This document shows positions 27,951 through 36,991 of a DNA stretch of 64,000 nucleotides, piece by piece. The stretch spans positions 62,001 to 126,000 of the forward strand of contig CBDAQW010000003.1 of NCBI GenBank assembly GCA_965199185.1, written 5' to 3'. The translations under genes and the position numbers were made by a program. The stretch is from Endozoicomonas sp965199185 (GTDB lineage: Bacteria; Pseudomonadota; Gammaproteobacteria; Pseudomonadales; Endozoicomonadaceae). Position 1 is the first letter of the stretch. Each line of letters begins with the position of its first letter. The notes below the pieces were generated by a model that saw nothing but the letters and a program-made list of their open reading frames with translations, had not been told where the DNA came from and did no database searches.

Positions 27951-30065
27951 ATGGATTTTCAAATATCAGAAGATGATGTCATACCCGTACTGCTAAAGCT
28001 GCTGGCCATTAAGGGGATTGCCGTTTCCTCAGCTCGCGTTGCCGGTCAGTACGAAGTAAACATCCACTCAGAACAGGAACTGCTGCAGTACGTTCAGCTG
28101 ACCATGGATAAAACCATGGATAACGCCAGAGCCAAAGTGATACATGATGGTGAACTCTCCACGTCCGGTGGTCCTTATCTCGCTTTCTGTACCACCAAAC
28201 GACAGTGCCTGCTGGTCAGCGCAGTCAGGGCCGATGGTATGCTGGCCTTTGAAGATCACGAAGGCGAAGAAGGCACTGACCATATCGACCAACATGAAAA
28301 CTATATTTTCATCGGTTTTGATTTTGAAGCTGAAGGCGCTTCTGGCAAAAATAAAGAAATCACCGCTTTTGATCTGTTTCGGGAACAGATCTTTCTGAAT
28401 CGCCGGGTCATCCTTGAAGCCATATTCACCACCCTGGTGATCAGCTTTATTGGCCTGATTACCGCGCTATATACCATGCAGGTTTACGATCGGGTGGTGC
28501 CAACCAAGGGTTACTCAACCCTCTGGGTACTAACTATTGGTGTTGGTATTGCCATTCTTTCTGAATTTACATTAAAGTTGGCCCGCTCTCACATGGTGGA
28601 TTATGCCGCCAGAGAGATCGACCTGAATCTCGGTAAAACCTTTTTTGCCCGGGCTCTGGACATCCGTCTTGATGCTCGACCACCTACAGTGGGGACATTT
28701 GCCTCTCAGGTACGGCACTTTGAATCGGTTCGTGGTTTTATGACCGCCTCAACACTGTTTGTTTTGGCTGATTTGCCCTTCGCTATCGTCTTCATCTGCG
28801 TGATCTTTCTGATTGCTGGTCCTGTTGCCATTGTGCCCATGATTACAATTCCTGTAGCTATTGGTCTGGGCTGGCTGTTCCGGACTCCTATCGAGAAAGC
28901 ATCCCAAAAGCATATGGCTGAATCCAGCATGAAGAATGGATTAATGATTGAAGCCATTGACGGTATTGAAACACTCAAGTCCGTCGGCAGTGAATGGGTG
29001 GCAGTGAACAAGTTTCAGGAATTAAACAAAGTCATATCCAAGAGTGAGCTACATCTGAGATTGCTATCCACCAAGGCAAGCAACCTGACGCAGGTGATTC
29101 AACAATGTAACTATGTTGCCCTGATCGCTACCGGTGCTTATCTCATCACTTCCGGCTCCTTAACCATGGGTGGATTAATTGCCTGTTCGATTATCTCGGG
29201 CAGAGCCTTATCGCCACTGGCTCAGATTCCCGGCATGCTGGTGCAGTGGAAACAGGCAAGGATCGCATTGAATGGTCTGAACCAGATCATGATGATGCCT
29301 ACCGATGACGATAACGGTGCTCGCCAGGTGATTCCCGGCCAGTGTGATGGCAACATCAAAGCCCACCGCTTGCAGTTCACTTATAACCAGGAAAATAGCG
29401 TTATTGATGTTAAGGACCTGGAAATCAAGTCCGGCGAGCGTGTCGCCATTGTCGGTCCGGTCGGCTCGGGTAAATCCACATTAATGAAACTCTTGTCCGG
29501 CTTGTACAGACCATCTCAGGGCCAGGTGTGCCTGGATGGTGTAGATATGAGTGTCATTGCGCCTGAATACCTGCGAGAGAAAGTGGTTTATCTGCCACAG
29601 GATGTTCGACTGTTTAATGGCTCTCTCAGAGATAATCTGCTACTTGGGGTGGGTCATGCCTCTGATGAAAAGATTCTGGCTGCGGCGGTAAAAACCGGGT
29701 TGGATAAAGTCATACAAGCACACCCAAAAGGTCTGGATCTAAGCATTTCTGAAGGTGGTCGCGGGCTATCCGGCGGACAACGCCAGCTGGTCGGATTAAC
29801 CCGATTGCTGCTATTGAAACCTGCCGTGGTGCTTCTCGACGAGCCTACCGCATCGATGGATGCCGGCACCCAAAAGCAGGTCATGGACGCCCTGCTCAAC
29901 GATTTCCCAAAAGAAACCCCCATTATATTCATCACTCACAAAACTGCCCTGCTCCCCATGGTCTCCCGCATCATTGTGGTTGATAAAGGCGGCATCGTTC
30001 TGGATGGTGACAGCAAGGAAATAATGGAAAAACTCTACCAACACATCGGAGGTAAGCCGTCATGA
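27951..30065 (+). CDS. type I secretion ABC transporter/permease (LapB-like)
   Basis: 704 residues from the ATG at 27951 (AAGGA ten bases upstream). The N-terminal ~130 residues are a C39-peptidase-like domain without the catalytic Cys, as in RTX exporters. The membrane domain follows (VILEAIFTTLVISFIGLITALYTMQVYDRVVPT). The ATPase has Walker A GPVGSGKST near residue 502, YLPQDVRLFNGSLRDNLLLG, signature LSGGQRQ near 606 and Walker B VVLLDEPTASMD. It drives one-step export of large adhesins or toxins to the cell surface. It overlaps the next gene by 4 bp. No large repeat adhesin is in the window. Confidence 0.93.
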   Translation: MDFQISEDDVIPVLLKLLAIKGIAVSSARVAGQYEVNIHSEQELLQYVQLTMDKTMDNARAKVIHDGELSTSGGPYLAFCTTKRQCLLVSAVRADGMLAFEDHEGEEGTDHIDQHENYIFIGFDFEAEGASGKNKEITAFDLFREQIFLNRRVILEAIFTTLVISFIGLITALYTMQVYDRVVPTKGYSTLWVLTIGVGIAILSEFTLKLARSHMVDYAAREIDLNLGKTFFARALDIRLDARPPTVGTFASQVRHFESVRGFMTASTLFVLADLPFAIVFICVIFLIAGPVAIVPMITIPVAIGLGWLFRTPIEKASQKHMAESSMKNGLMIEAIDGIETLKSVGSEWVAVNKFQELNKVISKSELHLRLLSTKASNLTQVIQQCNYVALIATGAYLITSGSLTMGGLIACSIISGRALSPLAQIPGMLVQWKQARIALNGLNQIMMMPTDDDNGARQVIPGQCDGNIKAHRLQFTYNQENSVIDVKDLEIKSGERVAIVGPVGSGKSTLMKLLSGLYRPSQGQVCLDGVDMSVIAPEYLREKVVYLPQDVRLFNGSLRDNLLLGVGHASDEKILAAAVKTGLDKVIQAHPKGLDLSISEGGRGLSGGQRQLVGLTRLLLLKPAVVLLDEPTASMDAGTQKQVMDALLNDFPKETPIIFITHKTALLPMVSRIIVVDKGGIVLDGDSKEIMEKLYQHIGGKPS

Positions 30066-31282
30066 TCAAAGTCGCCAGTTTTTTCTTACGGATTATCACC
30101 GGCGTAGACAATGGTGAGAATCCATCCATTGGCAAGCTGGATGATGTACTGCTGTCTTCCCGTAAAGCGATCTTCACCATCTCAACCTGCTTAGGTGCCT
30201 TGCTGATCTGGGCCTCCCTGGCGGAAATCGATGAAGTCACGAGAGCGCCGGGGACCGTGGTCGCCAGCTCCCGAACTCAGTTGATTCAGTCGCAAGATGG
30301 CGGTGTGCTTGAAGAGTTATTAGTCTCTGAAGGTGAGATTGTTGAAGAAGGCCAGACCTTGGTGTTAATCGACAAAACCAGAACCGAAGCCGCTTACCTA
30401 GAAACCCGAGCCAAAACCGCAGCACTCAGTGCCCAGGTAAGTCGTTTGAACGCTGAGCTACTGGGTGAGCAACCAGCTTACGACGATATACTTTCTGATT
30501 ATCCCGATTTCAAAGTCCGTCAAAATGCGCTATTGGAAATCCGCAAAAATGCTCTCCAAGAAGAGCTGGAAGCCATGGAAAGCAATTACGATCTGACCAA
30601 GCAGGAGCTGGACCTCAACCTGCCCCTGTTTAAAAGTGGTGATGTCAGCAAATCCGACCTGCTCAGGCTTCAAAGACAGGCGTCTGAACTCAGAGCCAAG
30701 ATCGTTAAACGCAGAAACGACTATCTTCAGGAAGTTCAGGGTGAACTGGCTTCAGCCAGTGAGCAGTTAGAAGCCAATTTACAACTTCTGAACCAGCGCC
30801 GTAGCATGCTCGATCACACTGAACTGAAAGCTCCCGCCAACGGAACCGTAAAGAATGTTCAAATCACCACTATTGGCGGCGTGGTTAAGCCTGGCGGTGA
30901 AATCATGCAGATTGTCCCTGTAGACGATGATTTACTGGTAGAAGCCAAGGTCAGCCCTGCAGATATTGCCTTTCTAAGGTTAGGTCTGCCAGCGGTGGTG
31001 AAGGTGGATGCTTATGATTACACCATCTTTGGTGATCTGGCGGCTGAGATCATTTTTATCAGTGCAGATACTATCAAGAAAGAACTTCAGCACGGTGAAA
31101 CACCCTACTACCGGGTTCGTGTAAAAGCATCCGGTGAGCAGCTGGAAGAACGTGCTAAAAAGCTCGATATCCAGCCGGGCATGACTGCCACCATCGAGAT
31201 ACTAACGGGTCGGAAGACCGTGCTGAACTATCTGGCCAAACCGATCATCAAGACTCTGAATGAGTCCATGGGTGAGCGTTAA
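30062..31282 (+). CDS. HlyD-family membrane fusion protein of type I secretion (LapC-like)
   Basis: 406 residues. An N-terminal cytoplasmic segment and a single span (AIFTISTCLGALLIWASLAEIDEVTRAPGTVV) are followed by a lipoyl half (LVSEGEIVEEGQTLVLIDKTRTEAAYLE), a long coiled coil (about 120-250) and the second half LKAPANGTVKNVQITTIGGVVKPGGEIMQIVPVDD. It ends with the HlyD-type GMTATIEILTGRKTVLNYLAKPI. It bridges the ABC transporter and the TolC-like channel. It is the third gene of the operon, with ATGA overlap to the transporter. Confidence 0.93.
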   Translation: MIKVASFFLRIITGVDNGENPSIGKLDDVLLSSRKAIFTISTCLGALLIWASLAEIDEVTRAPGTVVASSRTQLIQSQDGGVLEELLVSEGEIVEEGQTLVLIDKTRTEAAYLETRAKTAALSAQVSRLNAELLGEQPAYDDILSDYPDFKVRQNALLEIRKNALQEELEAMESNYDLTKQELDLNLPLFKSGDVSKSDLLRLQRQASELRAKIVKRRNDYLQEVQGELASASEQLEANLQLLNQRRSMLDHTELKAPANGTVKNVQITTIGGVVKPGGEIMQIVPVDDDLLVEAKVSPADIAFLRLGLPAVVKVDAYDYTIFGDLAAEIIFISADTIKKELQHGETPYYRVRVKASGEQLEERAKKLDIQPGMTATIEILTGRKTVLNYLAKPIIKTLNESMGER

Positions 31283-31325
31283 TTCAGGCTTAAGTGATGG
31301 CCACATTATGATTCGCACTTTGCAG

Positions 31326-31352
31326 GTCGGAATCGGCTAAGCTGATTCCGAC
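31326..31352 (+). terminator. hairpin between the secretion operon and the lectin gene
   Basis: GTCGGAATCGGCT / AGCTGATTCCGAC forms a 13-bp stem. It lies 44 bp after the operon and just behind the convergent lectin gene. It lacks a clear T run, so termination activity is uncertain. Its stem half GTCGGAATCGGC recurs at 63679. Confidence 0.5.
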
Positions 31353-31366
31353 AATACCAGTACAGA

Positions 31367-32500
31367 TCACTCAGCCAATGATTTTGGGCAACCATAACTA
31401 ATAGGTGGTCTGTCTTTTCTGTGCCACCACTGGTTGTTTTCTTTAAGTGTCAAAATTTCTTTACAGATAGCTTTACGAGATGGAAGCGTTGCCCAGGTTC
31501 GATCTTTTGAAGGCGTAGCTTCCCAGACAACACAGCCCAGCCTGTCGGTAATCATCAGTTCACCTTTAGACGTCAGCCCAAGCCGTTCACCAACCACCAC
31601 ATCCTGAAACCAGTTCTCGCTGGTCCATGCTGAGGTAACATTACCATCATAAATAGAAAGAGTCGCACTCCCCTGCCAGACAGGAGAGCCACTTACCCGG
31701 GGCTCCCAGGCCAACTGATTGCTCTTGTACAGCCTTAGTTTACGCTCCTCCCAACTCATCCGATGGTCGCCGTTTTTTAACAACATGCCCGATGCCAGTT
31801 TTGTATTCCAGAACAGGCTAGCATCTGGACGGCTGATGCTAGCGGGGGCATTACGCTCAAACAAACCATCACTCAATACACGGTTACCATCAGCCATGTA
31901 GGTATTCGATGCCCAGACCTGATTATCAGTTGCATCAAAAGCCTGAAGATTGCCAGTATCCGTTAAGGTCAATTTGACGATAGAGACTCCCGTCACAGGA
32001 TCATCCAGAAGCTGGCTACTAAGACCAGAAAAATGAATATACGTTTCTTCTGAAGAACTTAAACTCAGGTTGTAGTGCGGTCCCTTTGAATACCAAACCG
32101 GAATATTACCGTGGTAAAGCCTTAACGAACCACCCTCCCCACCTCTCAATGTTGCCTTGCCATTTTTGAGGATAACCCCTTCTTTTCGAACCCATTTATT
32201 ACTGCCAGCAAGAAGATTATCCTGATGCACTAATAAGCTGGTTTTCTCGGCAACCTGATCCTCACCGAAGACTTTTTCCGGTGATTTAACCAGGTCATTC
32301 CACTCGATTTCACAACGAATATCTTCAGCGGGTAGAGGGCGGCGATTAGGACCAGGGCGAACTACGGACACCGCTGACAAATTATCGTCAGCAAGAGGGG
32401 TAGCCTTATCAGACACCTGGTCACTGTAGGTAATTGGACTCACTACAAGCGCAACCGACAGCGCCAGATACCCCCGCAAAAAGAAACTAGGCATAAGCAT
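31367..32500 (-). CDS. secreted bulb-type lectin-domain protein
   Basis: 377 residues with a clear signal peptide (MLMPSFFLRGYLALSVALVVSPITYS). Repeats fit the beta-prism bulb-type (mannose-binding) lectin family: LRLYHGNIPVWYSKG, VKLTLTDTGNLQAFDATDNQVWASNTY, LWNTKLASGMLLKNGDHRMSW and LGLTSKGELMITDRLGCVVWEATP. Exact Q-x-D-x-N-x-V-x-Y sugar-binding motifs are not obvious, so ligand binding is uncertain. Such domains bind alpha-mannose glycans, and a surface or host-glycan role is plausible. It is convergent to the type I secretion operon but has its own Sec signal, so it is not necessarily its substrate. Confidence 0.75.
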   Translation of the reverse strand: MLMPSFFLRGYLALSVALVVSPITYSDQVSDKATPLADDNLSAVSVVRPGPNRRPLPAEDIRCEIEWNDLVKSPEKVFGEDQVAEKTSLLVHQDNLLAGSNKWVRKEGVILKNGKATLRGGEGGSLRLYHGNIPVWYSKGPHYNLSLSSSEETYIHFSGLSSQLLDDPVTGVSIVKLTLTDTGNLQAFDATDNQVWASNTYMADGNRVLSDGLFERNAPASISRPDASLFWNTKLASGMLLKNGDHRMSWEERKLRLYKSNQLAWEPRVSGSPVWQGSATLSIYDGNVTSAWTSENWFQDVVVGERLGLTSKGELMITDRLGCVVWEATPSKDRTWATLPSRKAICKEILTLKENNQWWHRKDRPPISYGCPKSLAE

Positions 32501-32834
32501 TCATCCTTGAACTCAGTTATCTAAATATATTTACGGCCTATCCAGTGCTAAATGTAGGGTGATAATCTACTCTTCAGTCAATGGTAGTTTCTACGTGCCT
32601 ATCTCAGACCTCAGACGACCTTTGGTTTCTAGGGAAGCAGCCTTTAAATATCTTCAACAATCTGATCTATAGCAATGTTAGAGTGGGAAAGGTCAGTCAT
32701 GATACCGATGACATGCTGACTATCAATGGAAATAATACGCCTGCCGTTTTCCGTACGACCAGCTCACAGAGAGGTTTAATTTATCCACTTTAAGTAGCCA
32801 ATCCTGTGGCATGCAGCAGGCGTTATCGTTTTTA
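32501..32834. other. intergenic, no convincing gene
   Basis: A 70-codon plus-strand frame (32581-32793) lies here without ribosome binding site or family resemblance. It covers the upstream region of the lectin gene. I do not call it a gene. Confidence 0.3.
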
Positions 32835-33546
32835 TCAGGATAAAAAGGTTTTGATCGGATCTTTAACCATTACTTTGCAGTCTTTAACCGGGCATCTTTC
32901 GGTTTTTTTGGCACAATCACCACAGGTGACTAAGTGTCCGCAAGATGTAAATAGGGTATCTTTGGGTTTGTCCTGACAAATAAGGCATTTGCGATCAGCT
33001 AACTGTGCTTTGTATTCCTGACTGATGGTTCTTGTTAATGCCAGGTGATGAGAAGAACCTTCTGCAGAATGAATATTTTCTGTGTCTCCAGCATCTGTTG
33101 AAGCCTCTAAATCCTGAATTGTATTGATGAGGTCTGCAGCGCTTAACTCAACCTCATCTTTTGTTTGCTCCGCTGCCGGCATATTATCAAAAATTAACTC
33201 AAGGGCAGCTATTATCAGCTCTTTTGTAAAACTAAGTCCTTTAGCAAGGTCGATAGCGCCTTTTGCCCCTTCAATATTGTTATTAAACAGCCATTCAGCC
33301 CAGTCATGACGTTTTTTTATGTGTTCTCTGGGGTCAATGATGGTTAGGAAGGCTTCGGAGATATTAGGATTACTATGTTGGTTGGCAGGTATTTGTGGTC
33401 GCCCTATGATCGACCTGATCGGGTTCGTTTCAACTTGCCAGGCTTCATTGGTTAGGTTTGGTCTTCTAAGGTGTGGAAACTCGCTAACAACCTGTTGAAC
33501 AAACTCAACGCCCTTTTGTTGAAGTACATGCTCGCATAACGGAAAC
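32835..33546 (-). pseudogene. IAP-like gene remnant: end of a BIR domain, UBA-like segment and C-terminal RING
   Basis: The frame is open from the IS3 boundary at 33546 to the stop at 32835, about 236 residues, but it has no start, so the 5' part was lost with the IS3 insertion. It begins QFPLCEHVLQQKGVEFVQQV, then SEFPHLRR, which resembles the last turn of metazoan IAP BIR domains (WFPRCEFL...KGQEFV). A middle segment (SFTKELIIAALELIFDN, later ADLINTIQDLEA) looks like the IAP UBA domain. The C-terminal RING reads CLIC, TSCGHLVTCGDC, RCPVKDC, ending IKTFLS as IAPs end RTFLS. The last Cys pair is spaced C-x4-C instead of C-x2-C. A shorter product from the ATG at 33182 would keep only the linker and RING. 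IAPs block caspases and act as ubiquitin ligases in animals. Confidence 0.8.
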
Positions 33547-33613
33547 TGAAGTGGTTATAGTTCTCCGGACACACAAACACGGGTAATATTACAACCCATT
33601 AAGGTGTGTCCAA

Positions 33614-33922
33614 ATGTCAGGAAAGAAAACGAAATCCTATACAGCTGAGTTCAAAGAATCAGCAGTAAAGTTGGCTGTTGAATCTGATCAGCCAGTATCA
33701 GCAACAGCTAAAGATCTGGGTGTGAATGTCAACACTCTCCATACCTGGATCAGTAAGCTCCACAGGCCGAAAGAAGCAGGTAAAGCCTCCGGAAAGCAGG
33801 CGCACAATGATGAACATGTATACGATGAACTCAAGCCTCTCCGTAAAGAGAATGCCAAACTGAAGGAAGAGCGCGCCATATTAAAAAAGGCGGCCGCCTT
33901 CTTTGCCAAAGAGTGTCACTGA
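33614..33922 (+). CDS. IS3-family OrfA, copy 1
   Basis: 102 residues with an N-terminal helix-turn-helix (YTAEFKESAVKLAVESDQPVSATAKDLGVNVNTLHTWISKLH) and a leucine-zipper-like end (LRKENAKLKEERAILKKAAAFFAKE). The slippery heptamer A AAA AAG at 33883-33889 allows the -1 frameshift that makes the OrfAB transposase in this family. Confidence 0.92.
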   Translation: MSGKKTKSYTAEFKESAVKLAVESDQPVSATAKDLGVNVNTLHTWISKLHRPKEAGKASGKQAHNDEHVYDELKPLRKENAKLKEERAILKKAAAFFAKECH

Positions 33923-34785
33923 GGTTCCAGTTTATTAGTGACAACAGGAAGCAGTTCAGTCTGTCTGCCATGTGTCGGGTGATGTCCGTATCCCGCAGTG
34001 GCTTTTATGAATGGCTCTCCCGCCCTGAATCCAATCGTTCTCAGGAAGATCAGGCATTGAAGGCAGATATTAGAGTCATTCATGAGAAAAACCGCCAGTT
34101 GTACGGTGAGCGTCGTATTAAAGACGACCTGGCTGATATGGGTAAGACAGTGAGTCGCAAACGTATAGGTCGATTGATGAAGGAAGAGGGTCTGGAGTGT
34201 AAGACCAAGCGTAAATTCAAGGCTACAACTGATTCCAGTCACAATAAGCCGGTGGCAGACAATTTATTGAAGCGGGATTTTAACCGGGAATAGCCTGATC
34301 AGGCTTACGCAGGTGATATCACCTACATTCCTACCCGAGAAGGCTGGCTCTACCTGTCTGTTTTTATAGACCTGTGCTCAAGGGCTGTAGTGGGCTGGTC
34401 GATGGGGAGCCGTATGAAGGCCACATTGGTGACAGATTCTCTGGAAATGGCCATGAGGAAGCGCAGACCAGGCGCGGGCTTACTGGTACATAGCGATCGT
34501 GGCAGTCAGTACGTTTCAGATCGATACCAGAAGCTACTGAACGATAATGATTTCACTTGTAGCATGAGCCGCAAAGGGAATTGCTGGGATAACGCAGTGG
34601 CTGAAAGCTTCTTCCATACCTTGAAAACTGAGCTGACTCATCATGAGGATTTTCAGACAAGGGAGGAGGCTCATCAGGCAATTTTTGAGTACATTGAAGT
34701 GTTTTACAATCGTCAGAGAAAGCATTCAACGAATGGCTATCTGGCTCCGCTCAAGTATGAAAAGCAGCTTGCTGGGGCTGCGTAA
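33913..34785 (+). pseudogene. IS3-family OrfB transposase, copy 1, with a nonsense codon
   Basis: It carries the N-terminal HTH_21 part (YGERRIKDDLADMGKTVSRKRIGRLMKEEGL) and the rve integrase core with GDITYIPTREGWLYLSVFIDLCSRAVVGW, LLVHSDRGSQYVS and NCWDNAVAESFFHTLKTE. A TAG at 34291-34293 replaces the CAG found in copy 2. This copy has an intact GAG where copy 2 has its own TAG, so each is broken at a different place. It has no usual start and is read by frameshift from OrfA. Confidence 0.9.
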
Positions 34786-34815
34786 AAAATTGTCCGGAAA
34801 ACTCTTGCCATATCA

Positions 34816-35310
34816 TTTTAGGAGACTAATAAAAAGCCGACAACCCATGTTGCCACTGACCCCAACCAGGTTTGGTGTTGGGACATCAGCTATATACCGT
34901 CCAGAGTACGCGGCCAGTTCTGGCACCTCTACCTGATACTGGACGTTTACAGTCGTAAGATTGTTGGCTGGGAGATTCATAGCCATGAGTCTGGTGAGCT
35001 GGCCAGTGAACTCATTAACCGGACAGTGATGGCTGAAAAATGCACTAAAACACCGCTGGTACTGCACTCAGACAATGGGGCTCCCATGACGTCGAGTACC
35101 TTTAAGGCAAGCTTGAGGAGTTGGGTATTATTCCCTCTCACAGTCGCCCAAGGGTGAGTAACGATAACGCATTTGCAGAATCAGTCTTTAAAACGGTGAA
35201 GTACTGTCCCCAGTGGCCATCACAAGGCTTTCTGACATTAGAAGGCAGTTGTCTTTGGATGCTGAAGTTTGAACGGTTTTATAACAATGAACACCGCCAT
35301 AGCTCAATCG
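34816..35310 (+). pseudogene. fragment of a second IS3-type OrfB
   Basis: An internal piece of an rve-type transposase: QVWCWDISYIPSRVRGQFWHLYLILDVYSRKIVGWEIH, then LVLHSDNGAPMTSSTFKA. One C is missing after ACCTTTAAGG (about 35108) relative to the copy at 44862-45374, shifting the frame. Both ends are lost, to IS3 copy 1 on the left and the IS21 element on the right. Confidence 0.85.
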
Positions 35311-35429
35311 GAGCCATCCAGCCACTGATTCCGGATCATTCGGCCACCCCTTTCAGACCAGTGGCGCAGTCCTTTTTTCTACCGCTACCCTCAAAATTGA
35401 GACCACCTCAAGGACGAGCGGATAGCACC

Positions 35430-36965
35430 ATGAAGAGACTGCCCATGCGCAAGATTCGTGAAGTACTCAGGCTCAAATTCGAGCACCAACTCAGCGAACG
35501 GAAAATCGCCCACAGTTGCAATATTTCCCGTTCAACCGTCAATGATTATCTGGCCCGGTTCGCTGTATCAAAACTACCATGGCCATTGCCTGGCGGTATG
35601 CAAGAAGCCTCTCTTGAAGGTCACCTATTTCCTGCTGAAGCCAAAACAACCAGCAAGCCTTACACTCCCGACTGGAGTGAGATCCATCAGGAACTTCGCC
35701 GCCCGGGCGTCACCCTGATGAGACTTTGGCAGGAATACAAAGCCAATCATCCAGAGGGCTATCAGTACAGCTGGTTCTGCGATTTGTACCGGGACTGGCG
35801 ACAGCAACTGGATGTTGTCATGCGACAAAGTCACATTGCGGGAGACAAGCTGTTCATTGACTACGCCGGACAAACGGTGCCTGTCGTCAATCAGCACACT
35901 GGGGAGGTCCGGCAGGTACAGATATTTATTGCCACCCTGGGTGCTTCCAGTTACACCTACGTTGAGGCAACCGAAACACAATCACTGCCAGACTGGATTG
36001 GCTCTCACATTCGCGCCTTTGATTACATGGGTGGCGTGCCCAATGCGCTGGTTCCGGATAATCTGAAGAGTGGTGTCAAATCGCCTCATCGCTATGAGCC
36101 GGTGATCAACCCAACCTATCAGGATTTGGCCGAACATTACTCGGTCGCTGTCGTACCTGCCAGAGTCAGGGCACCCAAGGACAAAAGCAAGGTTGAATCC
36201 GCTGTTCAGGTGGTGGAGCGCTGGATACTGGCAAAGCTTCGTGACCGAACCTTCTTCTCGCTAGCAGAACTGAATAAAGCGATAGCGGTGCTGCTGGAAG
36301 ATCTCAACCATCAACCCTTCCAGAAATTACCTGGCAGTCGTCGTTCGTTGTTTGAAAGTCTGGATAAACCCGCACTCAAATCTCTACCTGCCCAGCGCTA
36401 TCAATACGCAGAATGGAAAGAAGCACGGGTGCACATTGATTACCATGTGGAGATCGACAAACACTACTACTCCGTTCCTTATCAGCTGGTGAAAAAACAG
36501 CTGTCTGTCAGGATCACCGGCAATACCATCGAGTGCTTCCACAAAGGCCAGAGAGTCGCCAGTCATCGGCGTTCACAGCATAAAGGACGACATACCACTG
36601 ACTCAGACCACATGCCTGCCAAGCATCGGCAGTATGCGCAATGGACACCGGAGCGTATGCAGAACTGGGCCGCCAAAACAGGGCCAGAGACTGAGGCCGT
36701 GGTTCGTCGCATTCTCTCAACCCGTCGGCATCCGGAGCAAAGCTATCGCAGCTGTATGGGTATCATGAGACTGGGGAAAGGTTACGGTGATGACCGGCTG
36801 GAAAACGCCTGTCGTCGTGCATTGCATGCAGACACCTGCTCCTACCGCAGTATCGAATCCATCCTGAAAAACAATCTGGATCAGCTGCCATTGCCAGAGC
36901 TGGAGCCTGCAAACACTTTGCCAGACGAACATGAGAACCTGCGTGGTTCTGGTTACTTCCAATAA
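35430..36965 (+). CDS. istA: IS21-family transposase IstA
   Basis: 511 residues from the ATG at 35430 (MKRLPMRKIREVLRLKFEHQLSERKIAHSCNISRSTVNDYL, the helix-turn-helix). The frame remains open upstream into the IS3 fragment, but that part belongs to another element. The rve core has AGDKLFIDYAGQTVPVVN, IFIATLGASSYTYVEAT and VVPARVRAPKDKSKVESAVQVVERWI. The C-terminal Mu-like beta part (HVEIDKHYYSVPYQLVKKQLSVRI) is present. It appears intact, but its partner IstB is not. Confidence 0.95.
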   Translation: MKRLPMRKIREVLRLKFEHQLSERKIAHSCNISRSTVNDYLARFAVSKLPWPLPGGMQEASLEGHLFPAEAKTTSKPYTPDWSEIHQELRRPGVTLMRLWQEYKANHPEGYQYSWFCDLYRDWRQQLDVVMRQSHIAGDKLFIDYAGQTVPVVNQHTGEVRQVQIFIATLGASSYTYVEATETQSLPDWIGSHIRAFDYMGGVPNALVPDNLKSGVKSPHRYEPVINPTYQDLAEHYSVAVVPARVRAPKDKSKVESAVQVVERWILAKLRDRTFFSLAELNKAIAVLLEDLNHQPFQKLPGSRRSLFESLDKPALKSLPAQRYQYAEWKEARVHIDYHVEIDKHYYSVPYQLVKKQLSVRITGNTIECFHKGQRVASHRRSQHKGRHTTDSDHMPAKHRQYAQWTPERMQNWAAKTGPETEAVVRRILSTRRHPEQSYRSCMGIMRLGKGYGDDRLENACRRALHADTCSYRSIESILKNNLDQLPLPELEPANTLPDEHENLRGSGYFQ

Positions 36966-36991
36966 ATAGAGGTCGATGGAGGAAAAGAAAC

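Larger units (their letters stand above)
33547..34815 (+). mobile_element. IS3-family element copy 1 (1269 bp)
   Basis: The imperfect 26-bp ends begin TGAAGTGGTTATAG on the left and TGATATGGCAAGAG on the right (inverted) and both run into CCGGACA. The flanks AAC and TTT do not repeat, so the expected 3-bp duplication is missing and the site has been rearranged. An equally long copy lies at 45375-46643. Confidence 0.9.

Noticed and set aside
32581..32793. A 70-residue plus-strand gene
   Set aside because: No ribosome binding site and no recognisable sequence; it lies in the upstream region of the lectin gene.
35121..36965. A single 614-residue gene across the IS3 fragment and IstA
   Set aside because: The first ~100 residues are a fragment of another transposase. 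IstA begins at its own conserved start at 35430.
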